Assembly (NCBI GenBank): GCA_025361335.1
Contig: JANYAK010000003.1
Coordinates: 1-64,000, forward strand
DNA length: 64,000 nucleotides
Reading direction: 5' to 3'
Source: Coriobacteriia bacterium
GTDB taxonomy: Bacteria > Actinomycetota > Coriobacteriia > Anaerosomatales > PALSA-660
A program made the position numbers and the translations under genes. Positions 7,980 through 17,047 of the stretch are shown here, in pieces (position 1 is the stretch's first letter; every line of letters begins with the position of its first letter). The notes beneath the pieces are model-generated. The model saw only the letters and a list, made by a program, of their open reading frames with translations. It did not search any database and was not told the origin of the DNA.

Positions 7980-8110
7980 CCGCGTCTCCGGGGGGAGGTC
8001 CCGGTCTCGCAGGACGGAGATCCGCGGTCGACAGCGACAGGGTCGCGAGGGCCCGCCGGATTCCACAAGAGGAAGCCCCGCTCACGGCGTCTCGCCGGGC
8101 GGGGCTTTCG
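7980..8110 (+). ncRNA. Candidate small RNA of about 130 nt
   Basis: The interval is bounded by a sigma-70-like promoter and a strong hairpin terminator on the plus strand. It contains no convincing open frame and has internal complementary GC-rich segments (CTCCGGGGGGAG, CGACAGCGACAGGGTCG). It matches no RNA family I can name. The terminator could instead belong to the minus-strand rib operon, which would leave this interval as plain spacer. Confidence 0.3.
8073..8108. terminator. Strong hairpin terminator downstream of ribH
   Basis: AAGCCCCGC pairs with GCGGGGCTT; the intervening loop also contains CGGCG/CGCCG complementarity. It is followed by TTTCGG on the plus strand and by a pyrimidine-rich TTCCTCTTGT on the minus strand. 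It lies 55 bases past the ribH stop and may act in both directions. Confidence 0.7.
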
Positions 8111-8163
8111 GCATCTTCGACCCGATCCGCGCGTCGCGCGCCGTCGGCGGCGGGATCGTCGCG

Positions 8164-8625
8164 CTACATGCCTTTGAGCAGGTTCGCCATCTCGATGGCC
8201 GCGGACGCCGCGTCCCAGCCCTTGTTGCCGTGCTTGGTTCCCGCGCGCTCCACGGCCTGCTCGATGGAGTCGGCGGTCACGACGCCGAACGATATCGGCA
8301 CCCCTGAGTCCAGCGAGGCCTTCGCGACGCCCTTGGACACCTCGGCGGCGACATACTCGAAGTGAGGCGTCGCACCGCGGATCACGACCCCCAGCGCTAT
8401 GACCGCCGAATACTTGCCCGAGTCGGCCATCTTCTTGGCCAGCAGCGGTATCTCGAAGGCTCCCGGCACCCATGCCACATCCACATCGGCCTCCGCCACC
8501 CCGTGACGCTGCAGCGCGTCTTCGGCGCCGCCCAGCAGCCGGCTGGACAGCAGCTCGTTGAATCGGCTCACGACGATCCCGATCTTGAGCCCAGAACCGA
8601 TCAGATCACCCTCGAAGACGGTCAT
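8164..8625 (-). CDS. ribH: 6,7-dimethyl-8-ribityllumazine synthase
   Basis: Lumazine synthase (153 aa) condenses 5-amino-6-ribitylaminouracil with dihydroxybutanone phosphate, the penultimate riboflavin step. Family motifs are visible: [17 protein letters not shown] near the N-terminus, [31 protein letters not shown] and [25 protein letters not shown], which includes the active-site His. Last gene of ribD-ribE-ribBA-ribH, 43 bp after ribBA and followed by a terminator. Confidence 0.96.
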   Translation of the reverse strand: MTVFEGDLIGSGLKIGIVVSRFNELLSSRLLGGAEDALQRHGVAEADVDVAWVPGAFEIPLLAKKMADSGKYSAVIALGVVIRGATPHFEYVAAEVSKGVAKASLDSGVPISFGVVTADSIEQAVERAGTKHGNKGWDAASAAIEMANLLKGM

Positions 8626-8668
8626 CTTGCTGTTCCGCCCCCTTCCCTTGTCCGGCCACTCCCCGACC

Positions 8669-9901
8669 CTACAGGTCGAGACGGTGGCTCATCTTCTCCT
8701 TCTTGGTGCGCAGATACTCGATGTTCTCCGGACACGACGGGATCTGGAGCGGCACCTGCTCGGTGACGGTCAGTCCGTACCCTTCGATGCCCACGATCTT
8801 GGTGGGGTTGTTGGTCAGCAGACGCATCGACGTGAGTCCCAGGTCCGCGAGGATCTGCGCGCCGATGCCGTAGTCCCGCAGGTCCGCCGGGAAGCCGAGC
8901 GACTCGTTGGCTTCCACGGTGTCCTGACCATGCTCCTGCAGTTCGTAGGCCTTCAGCTTGTTCGAAAGTCCGATGCCGCGACCTTCGTGACCGACGATGT
9001 AGAGCACGACGCCGGCCCCCTCCTCGTGGACGAGGCGCATCGCCTCCTCCAGCTGGGCGCCGCAGTCGCATCGCAGGGAGTGGAACACGTCCCCCGTGAG
9101 GCACTCCGAATGCACCCGGACGAGCACGTCGCTCTTTCCGACCACATCCCCCGCCACGAGGGCCACATGGGTCATGCCGTCGATGGCGCTAGTGTAGCCG
9201 TGGGCCACGAACTCGCCCCACCTGGTCGGCATCTTCACGGTGGACGTGCGCTCGACCAGACGCTCGGTGCGGCGCCGGTAGCGGATGAGGCCCGCGACCG
9301 TGACCATCTTCAGCCCGTGCTCGCGCGCGACCTCTTCGAGTTGCGGTCGACGCGCCATGGTGCCGTCGGCGTTCATGATCTCGCAGATGACGCCGGCGGG
9401 TGTGAGACCCGCGAGGCGCGCCAGGTCGACAGCGGCTTCGGTGTGACCAGCGCGCTCCAGGACGCCGCCCGGCTTCGCCCGCAGGGGGAACACGTGCCCC
9501 GGCATCGCGATGTCTTCCGGGCGGGTGGCCGGATCGATGGCCACGATCACCGTCTCGCAGCGATCCGCCGCCGATATGCCCGTCGTGATCCTGCCCTTGG
9601 CGCCGATGGACACGTGGAACGCGGTCCCCTGGGCGGAGGTGTTCTGGTTCGTCATCGGGGGGATCCGGAGCGCGTCGAGCCGCTCGCCGGTGAGAGGCAT
9701 GCATATGAGGCCGCGGCCGTGGGTCGCCATGAAGTTGACGGCCTCGGGGGTGACTTTCTCGGCGGCCATGACGAAGTCGCCCTCGTTCTCGCGGTCCTCG
9801 TCGTCGACGACGATCAGCATGCGCCCCGCCGCGATGTCGGCGACCGCCTCGTCGATTGTGGCGAACAGACGCCCGCCGACGATGGTGTCCTTGTGCGTCA
9901 C
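8669..9901 (-). CDS. ribBA: Bifunctional DHBP synthase / GTP cyclohydrolase II
   Basis: Fusion (410 aa) of RibB (about residues 1-205: [49 protein letters not shown]) and RibA (about 206-410). The RibA zinc ligands are in [18 protein letters not shown], and its active-site segment is GHEGRGIGL. Together they make both riboflavin precursors, dihydroxybutanone phosphate from ribulose 5-phosphate and the pyrimidine from GTP. GTG start overlapping the ribE stop as GTGA. Confidence 0.96.
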   Translation of the reverse strand: MTHKDTIVGGRLFATIDEAVADIAAGRMLIVVDDEDRENEGDFVMAAEKVTPEAVNFMATHGRGLICMPLTGERLDALRIPPMTNQNTSAQGTAFHVSIGAKGRITTGISAADRCETVIVAIDPATRPEDIAMPGHVFPLRAKPGGVLERAGHTEAAVDLARLAGLTPAGVICEIMNADGTMARRPQLEEVAREHGLKMVTVAGLIRYRRRTERLVERTSTVKMPTRWGEFVAHGYTSAIDGMTHVALVAGDVVGKSDVLVRVHSECLTGDVFHSLRCDCGAQLEEAMRLVHEEGAGVVLYIVGHEGRGIGLSNKLKAYELQEHGQDTVEANESLGFPADLRDYGIGAQILADLGLTSMRLLTNNPTKIVGIEGYGLTVTEQVPLQIPSCPENIEYLRTKKEKMSHRLDL

Positions 9902-10563
9902 GAGCCCTCCGTCAGGTCCTTGAGCAGGTCGCCGAGACCACGTCTCGCCGCCGGCCGCGCCTTGCTGGCTCCCATGTACCCCTCGACGTAGCGCCGGATG
10001 TACTTCGCGAACATGTCGGTCTCGAGGTTGACCTCCGCGCCTATCGGCTTGGCCTTCAGCGTGGTGGACTCCTCGGTGTGCGGGACGACTGCCGCCGAGA
10101 ACCCGTCCTCGTGGAGCCGCGCGACCGTGAGCGAGATGCCGTCGACCGCGATGGAGCCCTTCTCGACGAGGTAGTCGGCGACCCCAGCCGGGGCTTTGAA
10201 GCGATAGATGACGGCGTTGCCGGTGCCCTGGCGCATCGCCAGCGTGCCCACCGCGTCGACATGGCCGGACACGATGTGCCCGCCGAGGCGGTCAGACAGC
10301 CGCAGGGCGCGCTCCAGGTTCACGTGGCCCCCTTGGGCGAGCCTGCCCAGCGTGGTCCGCTGGAGGGTCTCGTCGCTCACGTCCACCAGGAACGCGCCGC
10401 GGATGAACTTCACGATGGTGAGGCACACGCCCTCGACCGCGACCGAGTCGCCGATGGCCATGTCCCGGCCGAAGTCGGGGGCGTAGACCTCGAGCCGCAT
10501 GCCACCCGGCACCCTCTCGGTCCGAGTGATGATGCCCGTGGTCTCGATGAGTCCGGTGAACAT
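9898..10563 (-). CDS. ribE: Riboflavin synthase alpha chain
   Basis: Riboflavin synthase (221 aa) dismutates two lumazines to riboflavin. The tandem lumazine-binding repeats are obvious: MFTGLIETTG with GDSVAVEGVCLTI and SDETLQRTTLG, then GGHIVSGHVDAVG with GSIAVDGISLTVA and HTEESTTL. The true start is MFTGLIE at 10563 (GGGGA upstream), 57 codons inside the ORF-track entry. A C-terminal basic tail of about 20 residues exceeds the usual length. Confidence 0.96.
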   Translation of the reverse strand: MFTGLIETTGIITRTERVPGGMRLEVYAPDFGRDMAIGDSVAVEGVCLTIVKFIRGAFLVDVSDETLQRTTLGRLAQGGHVNLERALRLSDRLGGHIVSGHVDAVGTLAMRQGTGNAVIYRFKAPAGVADYLVEKGSIAVDGISLTVARLHEDGFSAAVVPHTEESTTLKAKPIGAEVNLETDMFAKYIRRYVEGYMGASKARPAARRGLGDLLKDLTEGS

Positions 10564-10615
10564 CTCTGTTGTCGTCCCCTTTCGGCCGCGGCGCCCCGCG
10601 CCGCGATCATGCGCC

Positions 10616-11737
10616 CTAAGGTGCGTTGTCCCGCCTTCGCCACACCGTGATCGCGTCGCCATCGGCCACGCCGGCCTCCATGGCCCGCATCGGTCGCCGC
10701 AGCGACGTGGCATCCTCCTGCGATTCTCCCACAAACAAGGCGGGCGCCTGCTCGCCCGCCACGCCGCCCGCGTGGTACAGCACGAGCTCGTCCACCAGGC
10801 TCTCGTCCCACAGGGCGGAGAGAAGGCGCGGACCCGCCTCGACCAGCAGGCTGACGACGCCTCGGGCCGCCACCGCGCGCAGGGCTCCGCGCAGTCCGTC
10901 GGCGATCGGATACGTCACGACGTCCGCGAGGACCTCCAGCTCAGGGTCCGCGTCCGCCTCCTCGGGCATCAGGATGACCACGCGCCCCGCACCATCGTGG
11001 AACATCCTCGCGTCGGCGGAGGGCGCCTCGGTACGAGCCAGCACGACCCGGAGCGGCTGTCGTTGCGCGGGTGATTCGTCGGCTGCACGCACGCAGAGGG
11101 AGGGGTCGTCGATCGCCACGGTGGAGGCTCCGACCATGACGGCGTCAGATCGCGCGCGGAGGAGCATCGTGATCGCCCGTGCTCCCTGCCCGGTCAGCGA
11201 CGCACGCACGCCACGCGCTAGGGCCGGCCTCCCGTCGAGCGTGACCGCGGTCTTGACCTGCACGAACGGCAGCCCCGAGGTCACGAACTTCGTCCATTCC
11301 AGGAGTGATTCCTGAAACGGAGCGGGATCGGCCGCCATCTCCACGGCGACACCAACGGCACGCAGCAGCTCCACGCCCCCGCCTGAGACCGAGGGGTTTG
11401 GATCCCTCGTGCCGACGACGACCCGCTCGACCCCCGCGTGCGCGAGGGCCGGCGCGCACGGTCCGGTGCGCCCGTGATGCGTGCACGGCTCGAGCGTCAC
11501 GTACGCCGTGGCTCCCCTCGCCCGCGTGCCCGCGGCGGTCAGCGCGACCACCTCGGCGTGAGGACCTCCGGCGCGCTCGTGGAACCCCTCCCCGACGACC
11601 GCGCCGTCGCGCACCAGCACGCAGCCGACCGGCGGATTGGGCGACGCGGTGCCTCTGCCCGCCTCAGCCAGCTCGAGGGCACGACGAAGCCACGGGTCGG
11701 ACACGGATGCGGAGGCGTCGGAGAACAGACGCGCCAT
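10616..11737 (-). CDS. ribD: Riboflavin biosynthesis deaminase/reductase RibD
   Basis: 373 aa bifunctional enzyme. The N-terminal deaminase domain (about 10-150) has zinc ligands in GGPHAEVVAL and EPCTHHGRTGPC. The C-terminal reductase domain (about 155-373) has VQVKTAVTLDGRPA. It carries out the second and third steps from GTP. First gene of the operon. Start chosen at MARLFSD (11737), because the ORF-track start at 11761 lies inside the conserved 3' end of the FMN riboswitch. The purine-rich SD region overlaps that riboswitch stem, so translation is probably FMN-controlled. Confidence 0.94.
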   Translation of the reverse strand: MARLFSDASASVSDPWLRRALELAEAGRGTASPNPPVGCVLVRDGAVVGEGFHERAGGPHAEVVALTAAGTRARGATAYVTLEPCTHHGRTGPCAPALAHAGVERVVVGTRDPNPSVSGGGVELLRAVGVAVEMAADPAPFQESLLEWTKFVTSGLPFVQVKTAVTLDGRPALARGVRASLTGQGARAITMLLRARSDAVMVGASTVAIDDPSLCVRAADESPAQRQPLRVVLARTEAPSADARMFHDGAGRVVILMPEEADADPELEVLADVVTYPIADGLRGALRAVAARGVVSLLVEAGPRLLSALWDESLVDELVLYHAGGVAGEQAPALFVGESQEDATSLRRPMRAMEAGVADGDAITVWRRRDNAP

Positions 11738-11750
11738 GCGAGGCGACCAT

Positions 11751-11868
11751 CCTTCTTCCATCCGGACTGTGACCGTCGGCTCCGGAGTCCCACCGGATCG
11801 GCCCCCCGTGGCCGGAGGGTTCGCGGGCTCTCACCGCCGGTGGGGACTTACACCCCGCCCTGAAGAAC
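11751..11868 (-). promoter_or_regulatory. FMN riboswitch (RFN element)
   Basis: Read on the minus strand, the RFN core is nearly intact: CTTCAGGGCGGGGTGTAAGT, CCCACCGGCGGT, AGCCCGCGA, GATCCGGTGGGACTCCGG, GCCGACGGTCACAGTCCGGA and the closing GATGGAAGAAGG. It senses FMN and represses ribDEBAH when FMN is plentiful. No terminator lies between it and ribD, and the only SD-like sequence (AGAAGG) is in the 3' strand of closing stem P1. Control is therefore probably at translation initiation. Confidence 0.96.
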
Positions 11869-11969
11869 TGTGTCGGATTCTAGCAGGTACGCACCCTCGG
11901 GAGTCAATCCTCCCCCCGCTCAGGCCCGCGCTCGCCTCACCGGCCTGAAGTGTGTACCCCTCGAGGTCG

Positions 11970-12656
11970 CTACGCTCCGTGCCCGGCCGCCAGGTCCGCG
12001 GCCGTTCGAATCGCGTGGAGCGCCGCCGTGGGGTCCGGACGGCCGAAGACCGCGTTGCCGGCGACGAGCATGCGCGCGCCTGATGCGACGACAAGCGGGG
12101 CCGTTGTCTCGTCGATCCCGCCGTCGACCTCTATGACGACTTCGTGGCGGGCGCGCCGGGCCATCGCGTCCACGTCGGCCACCTTGCCCACGGCGTCGGG
12201 GATGAACGACTGCCCCCCGAACCCCGGGTTCACGCTCATCACAAGCACCACGTCCACCGCGCCGACCAAGCCCTCGAGCGCGGACACGGGCGTCGGCGGA
12301 TTGAGGGAGATCCCCGCCTTGGCTCCGTGCTCGTGGATGCGCGCGAACACCGCGCGCGGATCGGCGCAGCTCTCGACGTGCACGGTCACGAGGTCGGCCC
12401 CCGCGTCGAGGTACCACTCGACCGTCTCATCCGGATTGTCGACCATGAGGTGCACGTCCAGCGGCACCTTCGTGATGCGCTTGAGAGCGCGAAGAACCGG
12501 CGGGCCGATCGTGAGGTTCGGCACGAAATGGCCATCCATGACGTCCACGTGCACCCAGTCGGCCCCGGCGCGCTCGGCCACGGCCACGGCCTCGGCCAGC
12601 CGGGTGAAGTCGGCGGAGAGTATCGACGGGGCGATCATCACGCGGTCGAGTGTCAC
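11970..12656 (-). CDS. rpe: Ribulose-phosphate 3-epimerase
   Basis: TIM-barrel epimerase (228 aa) interconverting ribulose 5-phosphate and xylulose 5-phosphate in the pentose phosphate pathway. Motifs: IAPSILSADF, VHVDVMDGHFVPN (metal His and catalytic Asp), LDVHLMV, MSVNPGFGGQ and EVDGGI. I prefer the GTG at 12656 (GAGGAG nine bases upstream) over the ATG at 12638; the ORF track runs about 120 residues further, back into gpsA. It is the last gene of the run that begins with der and plsY; the FMN riboswitch of the rib operon follows on the same strand. Confidence 0.94.
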   Translation of the reverse strand: MTLDRVMIAPSILSADFTRLAEAVAVAERAGADWVHVDVMDGHFVPNLTIGPPVLRALKRITKVPLDVHLMVDNPDETVEWYLDAGADLVTVHVESCADPRAVFARIHEHGAKAGISLNPPTPVSALEGLVGAVDVVLVMSVNPGFGGQSFIPDAVGKVADVDAMARRARHEVVIEVDGGIDETTAPLVVASGARMLVAGNAVFGRPDPTAALHAIRTAADLAAGHGA

Positions 12657-12669
12657 GTCGGCAGTCTCC

Positions 12670-13689
12670 TCAGTCGTCGACGAGCCCGAGGCCGTGCAGC
12701 TCGTCTCGCGCCGCGCGGCCGAGCAAGGCGTCCTCACCCACGGACACCGGCACTCCTTCGTAGAGCACGGCGCGCACCTGTCGCGTGATGGGCAGCTCGA
12801 CGCCCTTGCGCGCTCCGAGCTCCTCCACGGCGATGCATGCGTAGGCGCCCTCCGCGACCATGTTCGTCTGCGCTCGCCACCCGTCCAGCGTACCGCCGCG
12901 GCCCACGAACTCCCCGAGCGCCCTGTTGCGCGAGTTGAGGGACGTGCAGGTGGCGATGAGGTCCCCGACGCCGGCCAGCCCCATGTAGGTGAGCGGGTTG
13001 GCACCCATGGCATGCCCGAGACGGCTCATCTCGGCCAGCCCTCTCGTCATGAGAGTCGCCTTCGTGTTGTCGCCGTACCCGACGCCGTCGGACATGCCCG
13101 CGCCCACCGCGATCACGTTCTTGCTCGCGCCGCACAACTCGACCCCGACGACATCGGGGTTGGTGTACACGCGGAAGGCTCGCGTCATGAACAGGTCCTG
13201 GAAGGATCGGCCGATGGCGTCGTCGTAGGCCGCGACGACGGTGGCCGACGGGACGCCACGGCCGACCTCCTCCGCGTGGTTCGGACCCGAGAGGCCGGCG
13301 ATGCGCGACCGGTTGCCGAGCACGTCCTCCAGCACCTCGGTCATGAGCAGCAGCGACCCGTTCTCCACCCCTTTGCTGAGGATGATGACGGGTGTGCCGG
13401 CGTCCAAGTACGGTCCCATGGAGGCGGCCGTCTCGCGCACGCCGACGCTGGGGGTGACCATCACGACGGCCTCGGCCCCACGCAGCGCGAACTCGATATC
13501 GGGGGTGGCGATCACGCTGCTTGGCACGACGACATCGCGCATGTAGAACGGGTTGTGCCGGGTGGCGTTGATCCCGTCCGCGATCTCGGTCTCGCGACAC
13601 CACAACGCGACCTCGACGCCCTTGCCCCCAAGGAGCCACGACACCGATGTGCCCCACGAGCCCGCTCCGATGACCGCGACGCGCGTCAA
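12670..13689 (-). CDS. gpsA: Glycerol-3-phosphate dehydrogenase [NAD(P)+]
   Basis: GpsA (339 aa) reduces dihydroxyacetone phosphate to sn-glycerol 3-phosphate, the phospholipid backbone. N-terminal Rossmann motif GAGSWGT (residues 8-14), SKGVE, GPNHAEEVGRG, catalytic lysine in GASKNVIAVGAG, and NTKATLMTRGLAEM. TTG start with GAGGA eight bases upstream, one base after the plsY stop. Pairing with plsY, the acyltransferase that uses its product, is functionally coherent. Confidence 0.96.
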   Translation of the reverse strand: MTRVAVIGAGSWGTSVSWLLGGKGVEVALWCRETEIADGINATRHNPFYMRDVVVPSSVIATPDIEFALRGAEAVVMVTPSVGVRETAASMGPYLDAGTPVIILSKGVENGSLLLMTEVLEDVLGNRSRIAGLSGPNHAEEVGRGVPSATVVAAYDDAIGRSFQDLFMTRAFRVYTNPDVVGVELCGASKNVIAVGAGMSDGVGYGDNTKATLMTRGLAEMSRLGHAMGANPLTYMGLAGVGDLIATCTSLNSRNRALGEFVGRGGTLDGWRAQTNMVAEGAYACIAVEELGARKGVELPITRQVRAVLYEGVPVSVGEDALLGRAARDELHGLGLVDD

Positions 13690-13690
13690 C

Positions 13691-14359
13691 TCAGCCGTCC
13701 TCCTCGTCCGTCGTGGCCCTCGACTTCAGGGCGAGACCTCCTCCGCCTATTCTAGGCTCTTCCCCACGCAGCAGTCTTCCGATGTTGGACCGGTGACGCC
13801 ATAGGACGAGCACGCTCGCGACCAGCGACATGACCAGCAGCGGCGTACGGCCCGGGTAGAGGACGAAGGTGATGACGGGGAATACCAGCGCCGACAGTAC
13901 CGACGCCAGGGATACGATACGGGTGATGGCCACCACGAGGACGAAGAACGGCATGAGCAGTGCGGCGGCAAGCGGCATCAGGACCACCATGATGCCGGCC
14001 GCGCTCGACACGGCCTTACCGCCGCGAAGCCGGAAATAGGGCGAGTAGCTGTGACCCGCCGCGGCCGCCAGACCCGCGGCGATGGCCAGCCATTCCGCGG
14101 CGTCGGGCCCCCACGCCTTCGAGGCCGCGAGCAGACCTACCGCCGTGGGGATCGCCGCCTTCGCGACGTCCAGGCTCGCCACCGCGAGTCCGGCCTTCCA
14201 GCCGAAGTTGCGGAAGACGTTCGTGCCCCCCGTGTTGCCGCTGCCGAGCGTCGTGATGTCGGAGTGGTACCCGACGCGTGAGACGATCACCCCGAAAGGG
14301 ATCCCGCCGAGAAGGTATCCCAGCACGATCGGGCCGACGATGCGCAGGACCGTGAGCAT
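13691..14359 (-). CDS. plsY: Acyl-phosphate:glycerol-3-phosphate acyltransferase PlsY
   Basis: Integral membrane acyltransferase (222 aa) that puts the first acyl chain on glycerol 3-phosphate. About five to six hydrophobic segments. Conserved loops are present as GSGNTGGTNVFR (usually GSGNIGATNV), GHSYSPYFRLRGGKAV (usually GGKGV) and LWRHRSNIGRLLRGEE. The two loop changes are conservative but sit in catalytic motifs. A charged 30-residue tail follows the last loop. It is in an operon with der upstream and gpsA downstream. Confidence 0.9.
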   Translation of the reverse strand: MLTVLRIVGPIVLGYLLGGIPFGVIVSRVGYHSDITTLGSGNTGGTNVFRNFGWKAGLAVASLDVAKAAIPTAVGLLAASKAWGPDAAEWLAIAAGLAAAAGHSYSPYFRLRGGKAVSSAAGIMVVLMPLAAALLMPFFVLVVAITRIVSLASVLSALVFPVITFVLYPGRTPLLVMSLVASVLVLWRHRSNIGRLLRGEEPRIGGGGLALKSRATTDEEDG

Positions 14360-14369
14360 CTTGCTCCCG

Positions 14370-15677
14370 TCAGTCCTTCTGCCTGAACTGCAGGATGATG
14401 GGTGTGCCGATGAGGTCGAACGTCTCGCGCATCCGATTCTCCATGTAGCGATGGAAGTTCTCGTCGGCGAGCCGCGGGTGGTTCGCGAAGAAGGTGAACC
14501 CGGGAGGCGCGGTCCTCGTCTGGGTGCCGTAGCGCACCTTGAGCGAAGCCCCGTGTTTCGAGACCGTGTGTCCGGTCTCGCGCAGGGCGGTGAGCAGCTT
14601 GTTGATCTGGGGCGTGGGTATCTCGCGCGTGTACGCCGCGAACACGGAGTCCACGGCGGTGAACAGCTTGTGGATCCCGCGTCCCGTGAGCGCGCTGATG
14701 CGCAGGACCGGCGCGTAACCGACGAATCCGAGCTTCTCCGTCACTTGATAGATGAGCTCCTCGCGTTCGTCCTCGTCCTCTACGAGGTCGAACTTGTTGA
14801 GCAGTATCACCATCGCGCAGCCGCGCTCCTCCGCGAACCGCGCGACGCGCTGGTCCCCGTCGGTGACCCCCTCCGAGGCGTCGATCACGAGCAGCGCGAC
14901 CTGCGCGCGATCGATGGCCCTCATCGCGCGCACGAACGAGTAGTACTCGACGGACTCGTCGATCTGGCTCTTGCGACGCAGGCCCGCGGTGTCGACGAGG
15001 CGGTAGTGCGTGCCCTCGCGTTCGAACACGGTGTCGATCGAATCGCGCGTCGTGCCGGCGACCTCCGACACGATGGCGCGCTCCACGCCGAGCAGGCGGT
15101 TGTACACCGACGACTTGCCGGCGTTGGGCTTGCCTATGATGGCAACGCCGATCTCGGGCGCCTGCTCCTCGGGCTCGGTATCGGGCAGAACGGACACCAG
15201 CTCGTCGAGCAGGTCGCCCGTGCCGTGCCCGTGCGTTGCCGACACGGGCCAAGGTGTGCCGAGGCCGAGGCTCCAGAACTCATGCATCGCGGCGTCGTCG
15301 TTGGGCGTGTCCATCTTGTTCACGACGAGGTAGACCGGCTTGCCGGAGCGCTGCAGGATGCGCGCGACGTCCTCGTCGCCAGCAGCGACACCCGACTTGC
15401 CGTCCACGAGGAACACCACGACGTCGGCCTCCTCGGCCGCCATGATCGCCTGTGTGCGGATGGACGCGCCGAACGCGTCCTCGCTCACGAGCTCGATCCC
15501 GCCCGTGTCGATAAGCATGAACTCGCGGCCGTTCCAGTCCGTGCGATGGTAGCTGCGGTCGCGCGTGACCCCGCGCATCTCATGCACGATGGCGTCTTGA
15601 GTCTGCACGAGCCTGTTCACCAGCGTCGACTTGCCGACGTTCGGGCGTCCGACCACGGCTATGACGGGGAGCGACAT
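14370..15677 (-). CDS. der: Ribosome biogenesis GTPase Der (EngA)
   Basis: Essential GTPase (435 aa) for 50S subunit maturation. Two tandem G domains: P-loops GRPNVGKST (residues 10-18) and GKPNAGKSS (182-190), with NKMD and NKFD specificity motifs. The C-terminal KH-like domain runs from about residue 350 (TREIPTPQINKLL...). Full family length. It lies 17 bp after the DUF512 gene, a common pairing in actinobacteria and Firmicutes. Confidence 0.97.
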   Translation of the reverse strand: MSLPVIAVVGRPNVGKSTLVNRLVQTQDAIVHEMRGVTRDRSYHRTDWNGREFMLIDTGGIELVSEDAFGASIRTQAIMAAEEADVVVFLVDGKSGVAAGDEDVARILQRSGKPVYLVVNKMDTPNDDAAMHEFWSLGLGTPWPVSATHGHGTGDLLDELVSVLPDTEPEEQAPEIGVAIIGKPNAGKSSVYNRLLGVERAIVSEVAGTTRDSIDTVFEREGTHYRLVDTAGLRRKSQIDESVEYYSFVRAMRAIDRAQVALLVIDASEGVTDGDQRVARFAEERGCAMVILLNKFDLVEDEDEREELIYQVTEKLGFVGYAPVLRISALTGRGIHKLFTAVDSVFAAYTREIPTPQINKLLTALRETGHTVSKHGASLKVRYGTQTRTAPPGFTFFANHPRLADENFHRYMENRMRETFDLIGTPIILQFRQKD

Positions 15678-15694
15678 CGGCGTGTCCTTGACTG

Positions 15695-17047
15695 CTAGGG
15701 TGATCCGAGCGCGGTCAGCAGCGAACGTGCCAGAACCGCGGCGTCGCAGGATACCACACGGACGTCTGTGCCCGTCAGCGCCGCGAGCTCGACGGCTGGG
15801 ACGTCATCCAAGGTCACCATGTCGTCATTGAGCACGGAATCGGGCACCAGATACGGCCCGGGGCCGCCGTCGGCACGCACCGCGGCCACGATGTCGCGGC
15901 CAGTCAGCAGGCCGGCCACGTCGACGTTGCCGCCGAAGAACGTGTTGGCGACGGGCAGGACCCGGCACGTCACCGAGTGGCGCCGTGCCATCTCAGCCAG
16001 CCCGGCCAAGACCGGCGCGAACAGCTCCCCCGTCACCAGAGTGACGTCCACCGGCTCGCGGCACCGATCGACCGGCGCTTTCAGGAGGACCTCACGCCAG
16101 GTGTCGACGAACGTCCTGACCATGCCGATCCCGTTCTCGTACTGCGGGAAGTCGTCGTAGTCGCCAGCCGGCGGAACATCCCTTCCCGCCGACAGGTACA
16201 GCTCGTCCGCCGCATGCACCCAGCGCAGGCCCCGTTCGTCCAGCATCCGCTGGCGCCAGGGCTCGATCGCGTCCAGGACGCCCGCCGCGTCGTTGGCGTC
16301 GCCGTACGATGCGCCGACGCGCGACTGGAAGCGGGTGAAGCCGACCGGCACGATGCCCACCGACTCGACGCCCGGTCGCTCGGCGAGCCACTCCAGCGAA
16401 CCCTGCAGGACCGCGCCGTCGTTCACCCCCGGCACCAAGACGATCTGCACGTGGGTCTCGATCCCGCCCGCGGCCAGCTCGTCGAATCGCTCGAGAGCCC
16501 CGTCCTCGGCGGTCGGGCACACGAGGCGGCGGCGCACCGCGCGATCGACCGCGTGCAGCGACACGTGGAGCGGGGACAGCCTCTGCGTGAGGATGCGCTC
16601 GACATCGTCGTCCTCGAGGTTGGTCAGGGTGATGAACGTGCCCGACAGGAAGGACAGGCGGAAATCGTCGTCCCGCACATACAGACTGGGACGCAGCCCG
16701 TCGGGCATCTGAGCCACGAAGCAGAAGGAGCATGCGTTGTCGCATTCGCGCACGCCGTCGAACACGAGCCCCCGAAACTCCACCCCTATCGGCTCGTCCC
16801 AGCCGCGCTCGACCACGACGTCGCGGGCGTCAGTGTCGGCGGGCGACGCCACGGTCAGTGCGAAGGAAGCCTCCGCGGTCAGCCAGAGCCAGTCGATCAC
16901 GTCGCGCAGAGGCTCGTCGTCGACAGAGAGGACGCGGTCGCCAGGGCGCACTCCCGCGCGCTCGGCGGGGCTCCCGGGATCCACGCCGGACACGACGCCG
17001 CCATGGGCGCCTGCGACCACAGCGTGCTCGTACGATCCGGGCGTCAC
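15695..17047 (-). CDS. DUF512 PDZ/radical-SAM-like Fe-S protein
   Basis: 450 aa protein of the DUF512 family. The N-terminal PDZ-like domain (about residues 10-75, GVVSGVDPGSPAERAGVRPGDRVLSVDDEPL) is followed by a radical-SAM-type region with C-x3-C-x2-C in RECDNACSFCFVAQ and then the DUF512 C-terminal domain. Reaction unknown; the C-x3-C-x2-C motif predicts a SAM-binding [4Fe-4S] cluster. GTG start overlapping the ispH stop (GTGA) is preferred over the longer ORF-track frame. Linkage to der is conserved in many bacteria. Confidence 0.82.
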   Translation of the reverse strand: MTPGSYEHAVVAGAHGGVVSGVDPGSPAERAGVRPGDRVLSVDDEPLRDVIDWLWLTAEASFALTVASPADTDARDVVVERGWDEPIGVEFRGLVFDGVRECDNACSFCFVAQMPDGLRPSLYVRDDDFRLSFLSGTFITLTNLEDDDVERILTQRLSPLHVSLHAVDRAVRRRLVCPTAEDGALERFDELAAGGIETHVQIVLVPGVNDGAVLQGSLEWLAERPGVESVGIVPVGFTRFQSRVGASYGDANDAAGVLDAIEPWRQRMLDERGLRWVHAADELYLSAGRDVPPAGDYDDFPQYENGIGMVRTFVDTWREVLLKAPVDRCREPVDVTLVTGELFAPVLAGLAEMARRHSVTCRVLPVANTFFGGNVDVAGLLTGRDIVAAVRADGGPGPYLVPDSVLNDDMVTLDDVPAVELAALTGTDVRVVSCDAAVLARSLLTALGSP

